Part shown: positions 1-7,600 of the stretch, one piece after another | Layout: every line of letters begins with the position of its first letter | How positions within the stretch are numbered: the stretch's first letter is position 1 | Origin: JACCXJ01 sp052387115 | Lineage (GTDB): Bacteria; Pseudomonadota; Gammaproteobacteria; JACCXJ01 | Assembly (NCBI GenBank): GCA_052387115.1 | Contig: JBQTJM010000207.1 | Coordinates: forward strand, 1-12,002 | Reading direction: 5' to 3' | Length of the DNA: 12,002 nucleotides | Notes under the pieces: generated by a model | The model's database searches: none | What the model was told of the DNA's origin: nothing | The model's input: the letters and a program-made list of their open reading frames with translations, nothing else | Translations under genes and position numbers: made by a program

Positions 1-62
1 GCCCCCCGCGGCCCTCGACTTCCCGACGTCACCCCCCCTCTGAAACACAATAGCTCTCCCCG
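1..62. other. Short flank, no gene recognised
   Basis: This is the stretch downstream of the stop codon of the first minus-strand methyltransferase. It is C-rich on the plus strand and shows no convincing hairpin followed by a T run, so no terminator is called. It is too short to show whether the locus continues beyond the window. Confidence 0.5.
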
Positions 63-971
63 TTACGGCGTTGTGAGCATTGTAGCAACAACGTGATCAA
101 CTAGCAGAAACCGCCCCCGGGGCTTCAACGACCGCCTACTCCCGCAGTTGGTACCACCGACAGGCCGATTGTTAGACCCGGCGTCCGCCGGCGATTGGTG
201 TACAGGGCGGCGGGCACGCTGGTCAGTCCCCTCGTGCCCTGGCTTGGAGCAGACAAAGACTAGGCCGGCAAGCTTTCGAACCATCAGCCGCTGCGCTCTT
301 GCGGGTAATAGTTTAACAAGACCCTTGCGCGTGCCGAGTCGCCGCTGCAGCCAATAATCCTCGATATGACGTGTCTTAACGAAATACGTGGCGTACGCGC
401 TTCGAATCTCCGCCGACTTCCTGTAATAAGTCCACATGTCCAGCCAATCACACCACTCTTTGGCCCAACGTACTACGCCTTTGTTGCCAGTATCGTAGCC
501 AAGCCCTAGAAGTCTTAGGGCCGCGGCATAAAAGAGCCTTGTGCGACTGCCTTTAGGGAACCAATGAAGAAACGGGATCCCGCAGTGCCCTTCCCGCCAA
601 ACGCCTTTATCTGGGAACAGACTCAAGACAACTCCCTTTGGCTTGAGTACTCTATGGATCTCCGAGAGCGCGCTATCTAAATCTTCGACGTGCTCCATCA
701 CTTGGTTGTTGATGACAACGTCGAATTGACCGCTCTCAAACGGAACGACGAGCGTTTGCATTCTTCGAATGACACTTCCCATAAGTCGGCGAGGCACAGA
801 GGGCAAGCAGCTGTTGCCCTCAAAGAAGACGTCACACCCGAACGCCCGAACGTTCTTGGCCCTTAGTTGGTCGACTATTTGCCCGGCTCCGCACCCGAAG
901 TCAAGAACACACATACCGTCGCCATGTTCCTGCTCGAGAGCCCACAAGGCGCAGAACTCATAGTTATCCAT
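63..971 (-). CDS. SAM-dependent class I methyltransferase (Methyltransf_11 type), glycan-locus associated
   Basis: A 302-residue cytoplasmic protein that probably transfers a methyl group from S-adenosylmethionine to a sugar or lipid-linked glycan intermediate; the acceptor cannot be read from sequence. Motif I is VLDFGCGAG (residues 22-30). An acidic motif II region follows at GCDVFF (45-50), then motif IV GQFDVVINNQVMEHV (81-95) and the post-motif helix and strand IHRVLKPKGVVLSLFP (105-120). The middle part (130-210) is rich in Trp and Tyr, which could shape an acceptor site. The ATG at 971 is the only sensible start, because an in-frame stop lies eight codons upstream; no clear Shine-Dalgarno precedes it. 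The Rossmann fold seems to finish near residue 243 (LVFVCSKP). The last 60 residues are low-complexity, rich in Arg, Pro and Gly, and probably not part of the domain, so the 3' end may have been altered. It is separated from the next intact gene by glycosyltransferase debris. Confidence 0.85.
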   Translation of the reverse strand: MDNYEFCALWALEQEHGDGMCVLDFGCGAGQIVDQLRAKNVRAFGCDVFFEGNSCLPSVPRRLMGSVIRRMQTLVVPFESGQFDVVINNQVMEHVEDLDSALSEIHRVLKPKGVVLSLFPDKGVWREGHCGIPFLHWFPKGSRTRLFYAAALRLLGLGYDTGNKGVVRWAKEWCDWLDMWTYYRKSAEIRSAYATYFVKTRHIEDYWLQRRLGTRKGLVKLLPARAQRLMVRKLAGLVFVCSKPGHEGTDQRARRPVHQSPADAGSNNRPVGGTNCGSRRSLKPRGRFLLVDHVVATMLTTP

Positions 972-1134
972 TGCTATTGTGCTAACCGCTTGTCAATCAA
1001 AAAGGAGATCATTGTAGCACGAACCAGTCAGGTCGATACGCTAAACAACAACCATAGGACGTTCATACCCAATGACAACCCGAGCTAGCTCGACAGCACA
1101 AGGCATCGATAGAGGCCCATGCGGCACTGGCTCA
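972..1134. other. Intergenic sequence, nothing recognised
   Basis: This lies between the methyltransferase start and the nearest recognisable glycosyltransferase debris. Minus-strand frames are interrupted by several stops and no family motif is visible. A TTGACA hexamer lies on the minus strand (plus positions 991-996), but no good -10 hexamer sits at 16-18 bp from it, so no promoter is called. It is probably further decayed coding sequence. Confidence 0.4.
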
Positions 1135-1270
1135 GTCCAGCAAATTAGGATGACCATGCATGTCGTGAACGATCGGGTCCCGCGGGCTTGTGTAACAATT
1201 GAAATCCAGCGGCGACAAAACAGTTGCCGTGGCTTCGAAGCGTGGCGAATTCACGATGGAAGCTAATCGC
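1135..1270 (-). pseudogene. Probable debris of a second GT4-family glycosyltransferase
   Basis: A minus-strand frame reads LASIVNSPRFEATATVL and then DFNCYTSPRDPIVHDMHG. I align these by eye to the C-terminal, donor-binding half of GT4 (glycosyltransferase group 1) enzymes. There the pattern is roughly ASIFVLSSRFEGFPMVL, then an EAMACGLP stretch, then DCPTGPRDIIRHGVDG. The EAMACGLP segment appears to be deleted. No start, no N-terminal domain and no remaining C-terminus are visible. It lies just downstream of the clearer GT4 relic (1301-1716) on the same strand, so it could be a second gene or a duplicated piece. The call rests on pattern memory of the family; a short, open, GC-rich frame could also resemble it by chance. 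Confidence 0.45.
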
Positions 1271-1300
1271 CACGAGAGACTTCTATTGCACGCTTTGTCA

Positions 1301-1716
1301 CTACCGCACCTCAGCAAAAAGGCCTCCCCACATCCTAGCGATCCTTTGGACCGAAAACCTTTCCCGTGCGTCGATTACCCGAGTGGTAAACTGTACTCTG
1401 AGAGCAGCTTCTCTCATGAATCGATGAAGCGCGGCTTCAAGCCGGTCGCGTCCCCCGGCTCGACCAGCAAACCATCCACCTCGTGACGAACACACGGCTG
1501 AGGTTGTGCCACAACACAGCCACGATATGCGGCTTTCGCCCGCCAGCTCCCAGGCAATGCGCTTGACCCCCGGATGAAGTGCATATAGATCAAGGCTGAG
1601 CGGCGCCAGGGTCACGAGGGTGATGTCCCACCTCCCCTTCGCGACCGGGCGAGACTTGCCGTAACGCGCTCGGCACCGCCACCAGGAAGGGAGTGGATGA
1701 AAAATAAGAGCTTCAC
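1301..1716 (-). pseudogene. Decayed GT4 glycosyltransferase (large internal deletion plus frameshifts)
   Basis: The parent gene would have added a sugar from a nucleotide-sugar donor to a growing lipid-linked glycan in the cytoplasm. The start is a GTG at 1714-1716, directly after the TAG of the upstream methyltransferase (1717-1719), with GGAAGG inside that gene's end as a likely ribosome site. The frame begins KLLFFIHSLPGGGAERVTAS, the classic GT4 N-terminus with its Gly-rich loop. A shift near 1638 moves to a second frame that reads DITLVTLAP and LYALHPGVKRI and ends at ELAGESR (about 1529). The text then jumps to GCVVAQPQP and HEVDGLLVEPGDATG, a C-terminal donor-site motif. Another shift near 1440 leads to the terminal helix, ERFSVQRIARMWGGLFAEV, and a TAG at 1301-1303. 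About 416 bp remain, against roughly 1.1 kb for a usual GT4 gene, so the middle is lost. It is not expected to be functional. Confidence 0.85.
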
Positions 1717-2496
1717 CTACGCCTTCCGGCTAATCGCATAAATATAAGGTGAGAACGCCTTGCTTACTGGGAAGTCCCCCAACTTGCACTCCACGTATCC
1801 AATAGCCTTCGACAGCCGCGTCAGAAGAACATACGCATGCCAAGACAGGCCGCGCCTCTCGTTAAAACAGCTTGACAGCACGCCAAAGTTAGTGGACCCG
1901 AGATATCCACCCGATAGGACGGTCATGCCGGCTTTACGGTGCCCTTCAAGGAAAGACATCGAATCATGGGGGTTATGCCTTTCGTAGACAGCACAATTGA
2001 AGAGGCGAGTCAAAAACCCTATGGAGCCCGCCATATTTGGGATTAGTGTAAACATCATCCCATGTTCATTGAGGTAGTTGCGCTTCGCCAATAGTGCATG
2101 GGACAGATCAGAAAAGTGCTCAACAACGCCAAAGCTCACGATCAGATCAAACTTTCCATGCAGCGCACTTTCCGCTGCGAATACGTCTTGATGATAAACA
2201 GCGACGCTCACCTTGCCGCCCGCCGCCGCGACTCTGCGAGAAAGCCTCTCACAGCCTGCCATGGAGTAATCGAGACCGCCAAATCGACTGGATGGGTACT
2301 TTCTAGCGAAATGAGTTAACCACTGAGAATCTCCCGCTCCGATTTCGAGCACGCGTTTTCCATTCAAGCCAATCTCTTCTAGCTTCTCGGCTATCAAGCG
2401 GTTGCAATGATTTCGCCAATCAAGGGCCAACTCGTCGAATTGGTTACGCGATATATAGCCGCGATTCCACATTTCGACATTTGTAAGATTTTTCAT
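1717..2496 (-). CDS. SAM-dependent class I methyltransferase
   Basis: A 259-residue cytoplasmic protein predicted to methylate a small molecule or glycan intermediate. It has the class I Rossmann signature: motif I VLEIGAGDSQW (residues 49-59), the acidic end of strand 2 at GLDYS (74-78), an adenine-contact Asp in YHQDVF (101-106), and motif IV FDLIVSFGVVEHF (116-128). The post-motif strand MMFTLIPNMAG (147-157) follows, and the length is normal for a stand-alone enzyme. The C-terminal part (160-259) has no motif I recognise and probably forms the acceptor side. Its ATG (2494-2496) overlaps the TGA of the upstream flippase in an ATGA arrangement, which suggests translational coupling and one transcript. 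A decayed glycosyltransferase begins immediately after its stop. This context points to sugar methylation in exopolysaccharide or O-antigen assembly; that role is inference. Confidence 0.9.
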   Translation of the reverse strand: MKNLTNVEMWNRGYISRNQFDELALDWRNHCNRLIAEKLEEIGLNGKRVLEIGAGDSQWLTHFARKYPSSRFGGLDYSMAGCERLSRRVAAAGGKVSVAVYHQDVFAAESALHGKFDLIVSFGVVEHFSDLSHALLAKRNYLNEHGMMFTLIPNMAGSIGFLTRLFNCAVYERHNPHDSMSFLEGHRKAGMTVLSGGYLGSTNFGVLSSCFNERRGLSWHAYVLLTRLSKAIGYVECKLGDFPVSKAFSPYIYAISRKA

Positions 2497-3833
2497 AAAG
2501 AACGCCCTATAGCAAACCAGAAAACGAGCGCGTTAATCGCGTACACAAGGCCCCAAGCCATCGCTATCCCATTAATTCCAAACAATGGGATCAGAATCAT
2601 GTTGCCAATTATCTTGGAACCGAGGCCGATAATGCCGGACCAATAGAGCAACGTGTAGCGACGCTGACTTGACAGGTAGCTAATTAAGACCAAAGCCACA
2701 AAATAAAACGGCAACTGAACCAACCCATATCGCAATACAGCCGTTACAGCCAACGTATCCTGTAACGTGAATGCGCCGCGCTCAAACAGTAGCTGCACTG
2801 CCCAGGGCGCGGATCCCCACGCGACAACCATGGCGATCACTCCGAGCAGGAAGAGTAGGCGCGCCCAATGGCTTGCGAGACGATGCCCCTGCGCGCCCCC
2901 TTGCGCCTCTATATTTGAAAAGATTGGCAATGTGGCCCGGCTGACAGCGGTTGCACCGAGTCCCAGGATCAGGGCGAGGATACGGTTGGCGTAGCTGAGC
3001 GTCGCGATAGCCCCAGTACCGAGGTGAGCCGCGAAGAACTGATCGATGATGACGAAGAAGCTCATCAGCGCCTGGCCGGCCAGCATGATCCCGAAGCCCT
3101 GCCAAAAGAGTGACCAATGTGGAGACTGGCGAGTAAAGCGCGGGGCTTCGATTTCGCCGCGGCCGGCCAACGGGATGGCAAGGCTGATCAGGTGAAGGGC
3201 AAAACCGGCCAGGGTGCCCCAAACAAGCGGTTCGATGCCGCCTATGGAAAAAACGACTACCGACAGCGCTATGGCCAAGGCGGGAACGCCTTCCAGCAAG
3301 GTATTCGCATGGCGACCCGCAGCCAGCATCCAGGCGGAAAAAAGACTGATAATCACACCCAATGGCATCAGGAACACGAGCGGAGGAACCATCTCCGAAG
3401 CCAGGGCGATGGTCGTGGCTGGCAGCCCGGTCCAAGGGGCACGCAGCAGGGCGGGCAGCCCCAGCCAGGCCAGAGTCGCCAATGTCAATCCAATTAAGAG
3501 GGTCAGACCGAAAAGCTCCGCACGAAAGCGTGGTAACTCTGCCGTGGCATCTTGCCGGATGCGCGCCGCCAACGGCACCAAAACGACCGTCAGCACACCG
3601 AACCACACGCCCAGCGGCCAACTGAGGAGGTTCAGGACAAAAAGGTAGGCGTCCACCTCCTCGCCGACACCATAGCGGTAAGCCACCGCCATCTCTTTGG
3701 CGGTACCGGCAAGTTTGCCGAGGACGACAAACAGGGCGACCCACGCCATGCCCTTGGCGATGGCATGATGGTCAGGGTGGGCCCTTGTGATCCGGGAGCG
3801 AATGACACCAAGAACCCTCACTTGACTTGCCAT
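2493..3833 (-). CDS. MurJ/MviN-like lipid-linked oligosaccharide flippase (Wzx role)
   Basis: A 446-residue polytopic inner-membrane protein of the MOP exporter superfamily. It is predicted to move an undecaprenyl-diphosphate-linked oligosaccharide from the cytoplasmic to the periplasmic side. Hydrophobic segments run almost without break from residue 28 to 444, consistent with about 12-14 helices. MurJ-family signatures are present: KEMAVAYRYGVGEEVDAYLF (46-65), DQFFAAHLGTGAIATLSYA (264-282) and FERGAFT (350-356). It is shorter than housekeeping MurJ (about 510 residues), as is usual for copies found in polysaccharide clusters. The position next to a Wzc-type co-polymerase supports a glycan rather than a lipid II substrate, although lipid II flipping is not excluded. 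The ATG at 3831-3833 has only a weak GAG upstream; Met29 is a possible alternative start. The gene lies 105 bp after the Wzc-like gene and overlaps the next gene by 4 nt, so one operon is likely. Confidence 0.9.
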   Translation of the reverse strand: MASQVRVLGVIRSRITRAHPDHHAIAKGMAWVALFVVLGKLAGTAKEMAVAYRYGVGEEVDAYLFVLNLLSWPLGVWFGVLTVVLVPLAARIRQDATAELPRFRAELFGLTLLIGLTLATLAWLGLPALLRAPWTGLPATTIALASEMVPPLVFLMPLGVIISLFSAWMLAAGRHANTLLEGVPALAIALSVVVFSIGGIEPLVWGTLAGFALHLISLAIPLAGRGEIEAPRFTRQSPHWSLFWQGFGIMLAGQALMSFFVIIDQFFAAHLGTGAIATLSYANRILALILGLGATAVSRATLPIFSNIEAQGGAQGHRLASHWARLLFLLGVIAMVVAWGSAPWAVQLLFERGAFTLQDTLAVTAVLRYGLVQLPFYFVALVLISYLSSQRRYTLLYWSGIIGLGSKIIGNMILIPLFGINGIAMAWGLVYAINALVFWFAIGRSL

Positions 3834-3938
3834 GCTAAACGTCTCAGCTGCTTACTCGCCGATGATGATCCGCACAGAAAAGAAGGATCCACCATGTAAA
3901 TACGGAGTTCCAACGTAAAAGAACACTGAAATAACAAC
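3834..3938 (-). other. Short intergenic gap inside the glycan operon
   Basis: A gap of 105 bp separates the co-polymerase stop from the flippase start. I see no strong terminator hairpin and no credible small gene, so read-through transcription is plausible. Confidence 0.4.
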
Positions 3939-6398
3939 TTACATCGTAGTACTTGGCTTCTTGATGTTCCAGACCTGCTGAGTACGCCAATACCCGAAAG
4001 TCCGCCGCAGTAGACTTGTTGCAACAGCTCGGAAACCCCTGGTCTCGTTTGGTGTCTGGGAAGGTGGTAGACAGTAGACAGCGCTTGATACGCTTGAGTA
4101 ATCCCCGTAATATCTCTCCGCTTTCCTAAAGTCCTGCGCGTTCAGTACCACACCGAAGATCGGGATGTTTGCGGAGGCGATGCGCTTGAGTCCTGCCCTC
4201 GCCAATGGAGCCGGTGTTTTGTTGGCCATCACGACGTAGATCAGGCCAGTGGATTGGCTACCGATCACCAGCGCATCGGAGACCAACTGCACCGGCGGGC
4301 TGTCGATAATGACCATGTCGCACCGATCGCGCAGCATGGCCAACACATCGCGGAACTCTTGGGAGGCTAAGAGCTCGAGTGGGTTGGAGGGAAGACGTCC
4401 TGCGGGGATGACAAAAGTGCCGTCGACCTGCAGCAGACACTCCTCGAATGTGCAGGCACCCGAGAGTAGCTGCGACAGTCCCTTCTGCTCCCCCGAAAGG
4501 CTCATTACTTTGGCAAAACAGGGGCGACGCATGTCGCCCTCGATGAGTAATACGCGTTTGGTCTTTGCCTGCGAAAAGGCCAGGTTCATCGCGAAGGTGG
4601 ATTTTCCCTCCTCTCGCACCGCCGATGTCACTACGATGATCTGGCGCGAGGTATCGAGCGCGGAAAGCAGTACCCCAGTCGAAGCAGTGCGTATCGATTC
4701 CGCAAACAGCCCATGCGGGTGATCCAGCACGGCGCGGGCGGCATTTTGCTTGGGCTTCCCAGGCAGTACCGGCAATGCGGCCAAGAACGGCTGATACAGC
4801 TTCGCTTCGACGTCTCCACTCGTTTTTACCGTATCGTTCACGGCCCTCAGGAGTAGCGAGCCAATCACGCCAAGAAACAGGCTGAGCGCCGCGGCAATCG
4901 CCACCGTGCGTGCCTTGGCCGGCCGAATGGGCAACAAAGCCGGCACGGCTGCATCAACGAGGCGTGCGTTGGATCCTTGGGAATACTTAGTGGCGGCGGT
5001 CTCTTTGAAGCGAGACAGGAAAGTCTGGTACAGCTGGCGGTTAGTGGCGGCCTCCCTTTCAAGCACATCCAATTCGATCTCCTTCCGGTTGAGGTCTTGA
5101 ATCGTCCCTTTCGACTGCGCCAGCGCCTCTCCAATCGCCGTCTCCGTTGCCCGAGCCGCTTCGTATTCCTTAATGACGCTCGCCGCCAGATTTTGAATTT
5201 GTCTTCGTGTGTTGGCTCGCGCAGCATTCAAGTCGCTGCTAGCCGCCAGAAACTTCTGGTGGCTGGGCCCGAAGCGTTGTGAGACCTCGGCAACCTTTCG
5301 CTCCGCTTCCGCTTCGATCTCCTTGGCCCGCTGCACCGACGAGCTCTTGACAACCGCTGGCACCGATTCGTAATTGGTGGCGTCGCCTGCCCTCACTTGG
5401 TTGTGGGCCTGCTCAGCCTCGGCGCGGCGAAGCCGGGCCTCCACCAGCTTGCCGGTCAACTCATCTAGCTGCCTGCCGGCGCCGCTAAGCACCGTGCTCT
5501 TGTTGTCAAGCATGCCTTCCCGGTCGCGGTAGGCCTGCAGCGCCCTCTCTGACGCATCCAATTTTGCCTTGAGGTCCGCTAATTGTTGGTGGATCAGGTG
5601 CTCGGCTTTTTCGCTCATTTTGTATAGAGCATCCAAGTCGGCCTGAATGTACGCTTCTGCAGTTGCGTTGGCGACAGCGGCCGCCAGCGTGGCGTTGTGG
5701 GCCTCAAAGCTTACCTTGACCAATTGGCTCAGGCGCACGGGCTCGATAGACAGGCCGGCCGCGAACCTCTCCAGTACCTCGGCCTCGAGTGACGCCTTGT
5801 CGAGCACGCCGACAGGCTTCCAGTATAACGCCGCCAAGGCCGGGAGATACTCGTTCATCCAGTTCTCGAGCGCAGACGGACTTCTCTGGTGCGGATCGAA
5901 CTCCGGATGCTCGGTGAGCTCAAGTTTTGTGACGACTCGCCGGGCGACCGCACGCGACTTGAAGACCTCTGCCTGCGTCTGGAAGTACTCTTTATAATAA
6001 GAGACCTCGCTATAGTAAGCATCACCGATCGGTACTAGGTTTGGTCTGTCGCTATCGATCAGTACCGTGGCACTGGAGCGATAAACTGGAGGCATCTGTG
6101 AAACCGCCACGTAGGCGATGACGGCGACAAGCACCGCGAGCGAAAGGATCCTCCACTTGTCGAGCATGATCGCGCGCCAGTGCTCGATGAACTCGGGCGT
6201 TTCCTCCTGTGTCAGGTTCAGGGTGGGTGGCGGCCAGCCGTGGTAGCGGCCCTCCGCGGGAACCAACTCCGGGGGGATGGATGCGGGTTTGTTCATACTA
6301 GAAGAAGATCTCTTCAACGTGATGATGTCGCTCGGGCCGAGCTCTTCGTTCAGCTCAATCTTGGCCGGGTGACGCGTGAGGTTGTGTGTCGTGGACAA
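3939..6398 (-). CDS. Wzc-like polysaccharide co-polymerase / BY-type tyrosine autokinase
   Basis: An 819-residue inner-membrane protein that controls polysaccharide chain length and couples export to tyrosine phosphorylation. The N-terminal Wzz domain starts near FIEHWRAIMLDKWR (70-83), with membrane helix 1 at about 83-101. A long periplasmic part follows, with coiled-coil character from 255 to 460. Membrane helix 2 is at about 496-519. The cytoplasmic BY-kinase has Walker A TSAVREEGKST (591-601), Walker A' VLLIEGDMRRP (616-626) and Walker B MVIIDSPP (695-702). A C-terminal tyrosine cluster (Tyr763, 764, 767, 775, 803) is the expected autophosphorylation tail. The longest frame starts with TTG at 6396-6398 and has no clear Shine-Dalgarno. 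An ATG at 6294-6296 gives 785 residues, removes a polar Ser-rich leader, and may be the true start. Fusion of co-polymerase and kinase is typical of proteobacteria. All catalytic motifs look intact, unlike the eroded genes around it. Confidence 0.93.
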   Translation of the reverse strand: MSTTHNLTRHPAKIELNEELGPSDIITLKRSSSSMNKPASIPPELVPAEGRYHGWPPPTLNLTQEETPEFIEHWRAIMLDKWRILSLAVLVAVIAYVAVSQMPPVYRSSATVLIDSDRPNLVPIGDAYYSEVSYYKEYFQTQAEVFKSRAVARRVVTKLELTEHPEFDPHQRSPSALENWMNEYLPALAALYWKPVGVLDKASLEAEVLERFAAGLSIEPVRLSQLVKVSFEAHNATLAAAVANATAEAYIQADLDALYKMSEKAEHLIHQQLADLKAKLDASERALQAYRDREGMLDNKSTVLSGAGRQLDELTGKLVEARLRRAEAEQAHNQVRAGDATNYESVPAVVKSSSVQRAKEIEAEAERKVAEVSQRFGPSHQKFLAASSDLNAARANTRRQIQNLAASVIKEYEAARATETAIGEALAQSKGTIQDLNRKEIELDVLEREAATNRQLYQTFLSRFKETAATKYSQGSNARLVDAAVPALLPIRPAKARTVAIAAALSLFLGVIGSLLLRAVNDTVKTSGDVEAKLYQPFLAALPVLPGKPKQNAARAVLDHPHGLFAESIRTASTGVLLSALDTSRQIIVVTSAVREEGKSTFAMNLAFSQAKTKRVLLIEGDMRRPCFAKVMSLSGEQKGLSQLLSGACTFEECLLQVDGTFVIPAGRLPSNPLELLASQEFRDVLAMLRDRCDMVIIDSPPVQLVSDALVIGSQSTGLIYVVMANKTPAPLARAGLKRIASANIPIFGVVLNAQDFRKAERYYGDYSSVSSAVYCLPPSQTPNETRGFRAVATSLLRRTFGYWRTQQVWNIKKPSTTM

Positions 6399-6404
6399 CG
6401 AGAA

Positions 6405-6776
6405 TTACGTCATCGGACTAGCGATTCTCATGCCAAAGCTCGGCACCGAGCCGCGGCCCGGCGCGAATGTCGAAGCAGCCGCCACTGGCCTACTGATGCG
6501 GTATATCCCTTGGAAATCGGAGTTGATGTAGGAAGTGAGCGCACGGGGCGAAAAATAACCCTCCTTGGGTGGTCCCACCCTCGCTCCGACGGACTTATCG
6601 ACGGTGAAGATCCCCGTGCCCCTAGATTCCGAGGCAGAATGGAAAATATTGTACGACGACGTCGACCGTTGAGTAAGTCGTCGGTATCCACCGCAGCCCT
6701 GCCTCCGCGGTTGAGCCGCAGGGACGTCGAAGTCCCCCGCGCTTGAATCTTTTTCTGCGATTCCTTGCGGGTGAGC
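6405..6776 (-). pseudogene. Start-less open frame, possible relic of an outer-membrane barrel protein
   Basis: Just upstream of the co-polymerase, a minus-strand frame stays open for 123 codons from the TAG at 6777-6779 to the TAA at 6405-6407. It has no ATG, GTG or TTG start near its beginning. It contains KEGYFSPRALTSYINSDFQG (71-90) and ends ISRPVAAASTFAPG... with FGMRIASP. The GYFSP motif followed by alternating residues recalls the last strands of BcsC-like exopolysaccharide outer-membrane porins, and a gene of that kind would fit this position. Other frames here are also fairly open (for example 6428-6901 on the same strand), so chance is a real alternative. I do not recognise either frame with confidence. 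Confidence 0.25.
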
Positions 6777-6780
6777 CTAT

Positions 6781-7145
6781 AACGGTTCGCCGGCTGATTG
6801 GTCGAAAGGTCCTGGAGGCGAAACAAGTCTGCGTCTGGGCGCCGCGGACTATCCACAAGGAGGAGCTTGAGTACCCTGCTTTCCGCCAACTGCTGCAACA
6901 TAACGGGCAGCTACCGTCGGACCAAGACAGAAATACCATTGGTTCTCGTTAACATAGCGAGGTGCGCATTATGCCTAGCTAGGGCTTCTGAACCCACTCG
7001 GTAGACCGCGCTCTTCAAGGGCCGTCTGGGCCGACACGCCATGATCGAGGGATGAGGAAGACCGGTTAGATGGGAGCCTGTCAACTGACATGCTTGTAGC
7101 ATCCTCTGAGACGCGGTTCAGGAAGCCTATCCATAGCAGTCTGTC
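6781..7145. other. Wrecked interval without a recognisable gene
   Basis: This part of the 1.2 kb gap between the initiator and the co-polymerase carries only short overlapping open frames on both strands, with no family motif, no convincing start and no ribosome site. It probably holds decayed remains of former glycan genes or of a mobile element, given the transposase fragment further along. Confidence 0.5.
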
Positions 7146-7161
7146 ATGATAAGCGTATCAT
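7146..7161. repeat. Perfect 6-bp inverted repeat (ATGATA-AGCG-TATCAT)
   Basis: The arms ATGATA (7146-7151) and TATCAT (7156-7161) are exact inverted copies around a 4-nt centre. The dyad is AT-rich within a GC-rich setting, so it could be an operator or a leftover of an element end. No run of T follows on either strand, so it is not called as a terminator. It may be chance. Confidence 0.35.
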
Positions 7162-7220
7162 AGGCCGACGCTTTAGAGGTAGCAAGGGCCTCGCCAAAGC
7201 CGTCATGTCGCTAGACCCGC

Positions 7221-7480
7221 ATGTACCCGACGGATGGTCTAAGCTCCCGGCAGTACGCGTCCGCTCGCCTTCGCTTCGGCCTCCGCTCTGTCTGGAGGCC
7301 GCGTTCCGGCCTCAATGTACTCTCGGTCCGAGACGCGTACGACAACGGCCTTTGCGAGAGTTACTTCGCGACACTCGAGTGGGAGCACCTGGGTCAAGGC
7401 CCACCAAGCCATCGTTTCGAGTTCATCGAAGGTTAAGGTTTAGTGCAGACCCACCGCCGGCACACTCGATGCTTCGCAGG
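7221..7480 (+). pseudogene. Remnant of an IS3-family transposase (OrfB C-terminus)
   Basis: A plus-strand frame reads SSRQYASARLRFGLRSVW, then VLSVRDAYDNGLCESYFATL followed by EWEHL. I match this by eye to the C-terminal part of IS3-family OrfB integrases: GSQYAS...FGQRC, then SVGDAYDNALCESFFATLECELL, where the Glu of CES(F/Y)F is the third catalytic DDE residue. The next part, HRFEFIEG, corresponds to the usual FEFIEGWYNP, but about eight residues before it are missing. A TAA follows at once (7434-7436), and the frame after the stop still gives THRRHT, like the family's PHRRHSALGY. The first two catalytic Asp residues, OrfA and the terminal inverted repeats are not visible. This is therefore a short, inactive fossil, lying opposite to the glycan genes. 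The ends given are approximate. Confidence 0.75.
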
Positions 7481-7600
7481 CTTGCCAGGGGCTATAGCAG
7501 TACGGCTCTTCTCGCGGACCCAGCGCGCATAGTGACATCAATTGTTTGTGCCCGTTGCCTGCATTGGGGGTTTCAGAACGGGGTAGCGTGCAGCGCGGTG
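7481..7600. other. Gap between the transposase remnant and the initiator stop codon
   Basis: No gene, hairpin terminator or recognisable motif is seen. It is probably residual insertion-sequence or eroded flanking DNA. Confidence 0.4.

Noticed and set aside
3117..3648. Plus-strand Gln/Gly/Asn-rich frames opposite the flippase
   Set aside because: They are antisense shadows of hydrophobic helices, whose reverse complements give polar low-complexity translations.
2782..3744. Long 320-codon minus-strand frame inside the flippase gene
   Set aside because: It lies wholly within the flippase in another frame, is rich in Arg, Pro, Cys and His without any motif, and is explained by the GC-rich coding sequence of the real gene.
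6428..6901. 157-codon minus-strand frame upstream of the co-polymerase
   Set aside because: No recognisable domain and no ribosome site; the composition shifts to Arg-rich at the end, and it overlaps another open frame. I could not support it as a gene and describe the area only as a possible relic zone.
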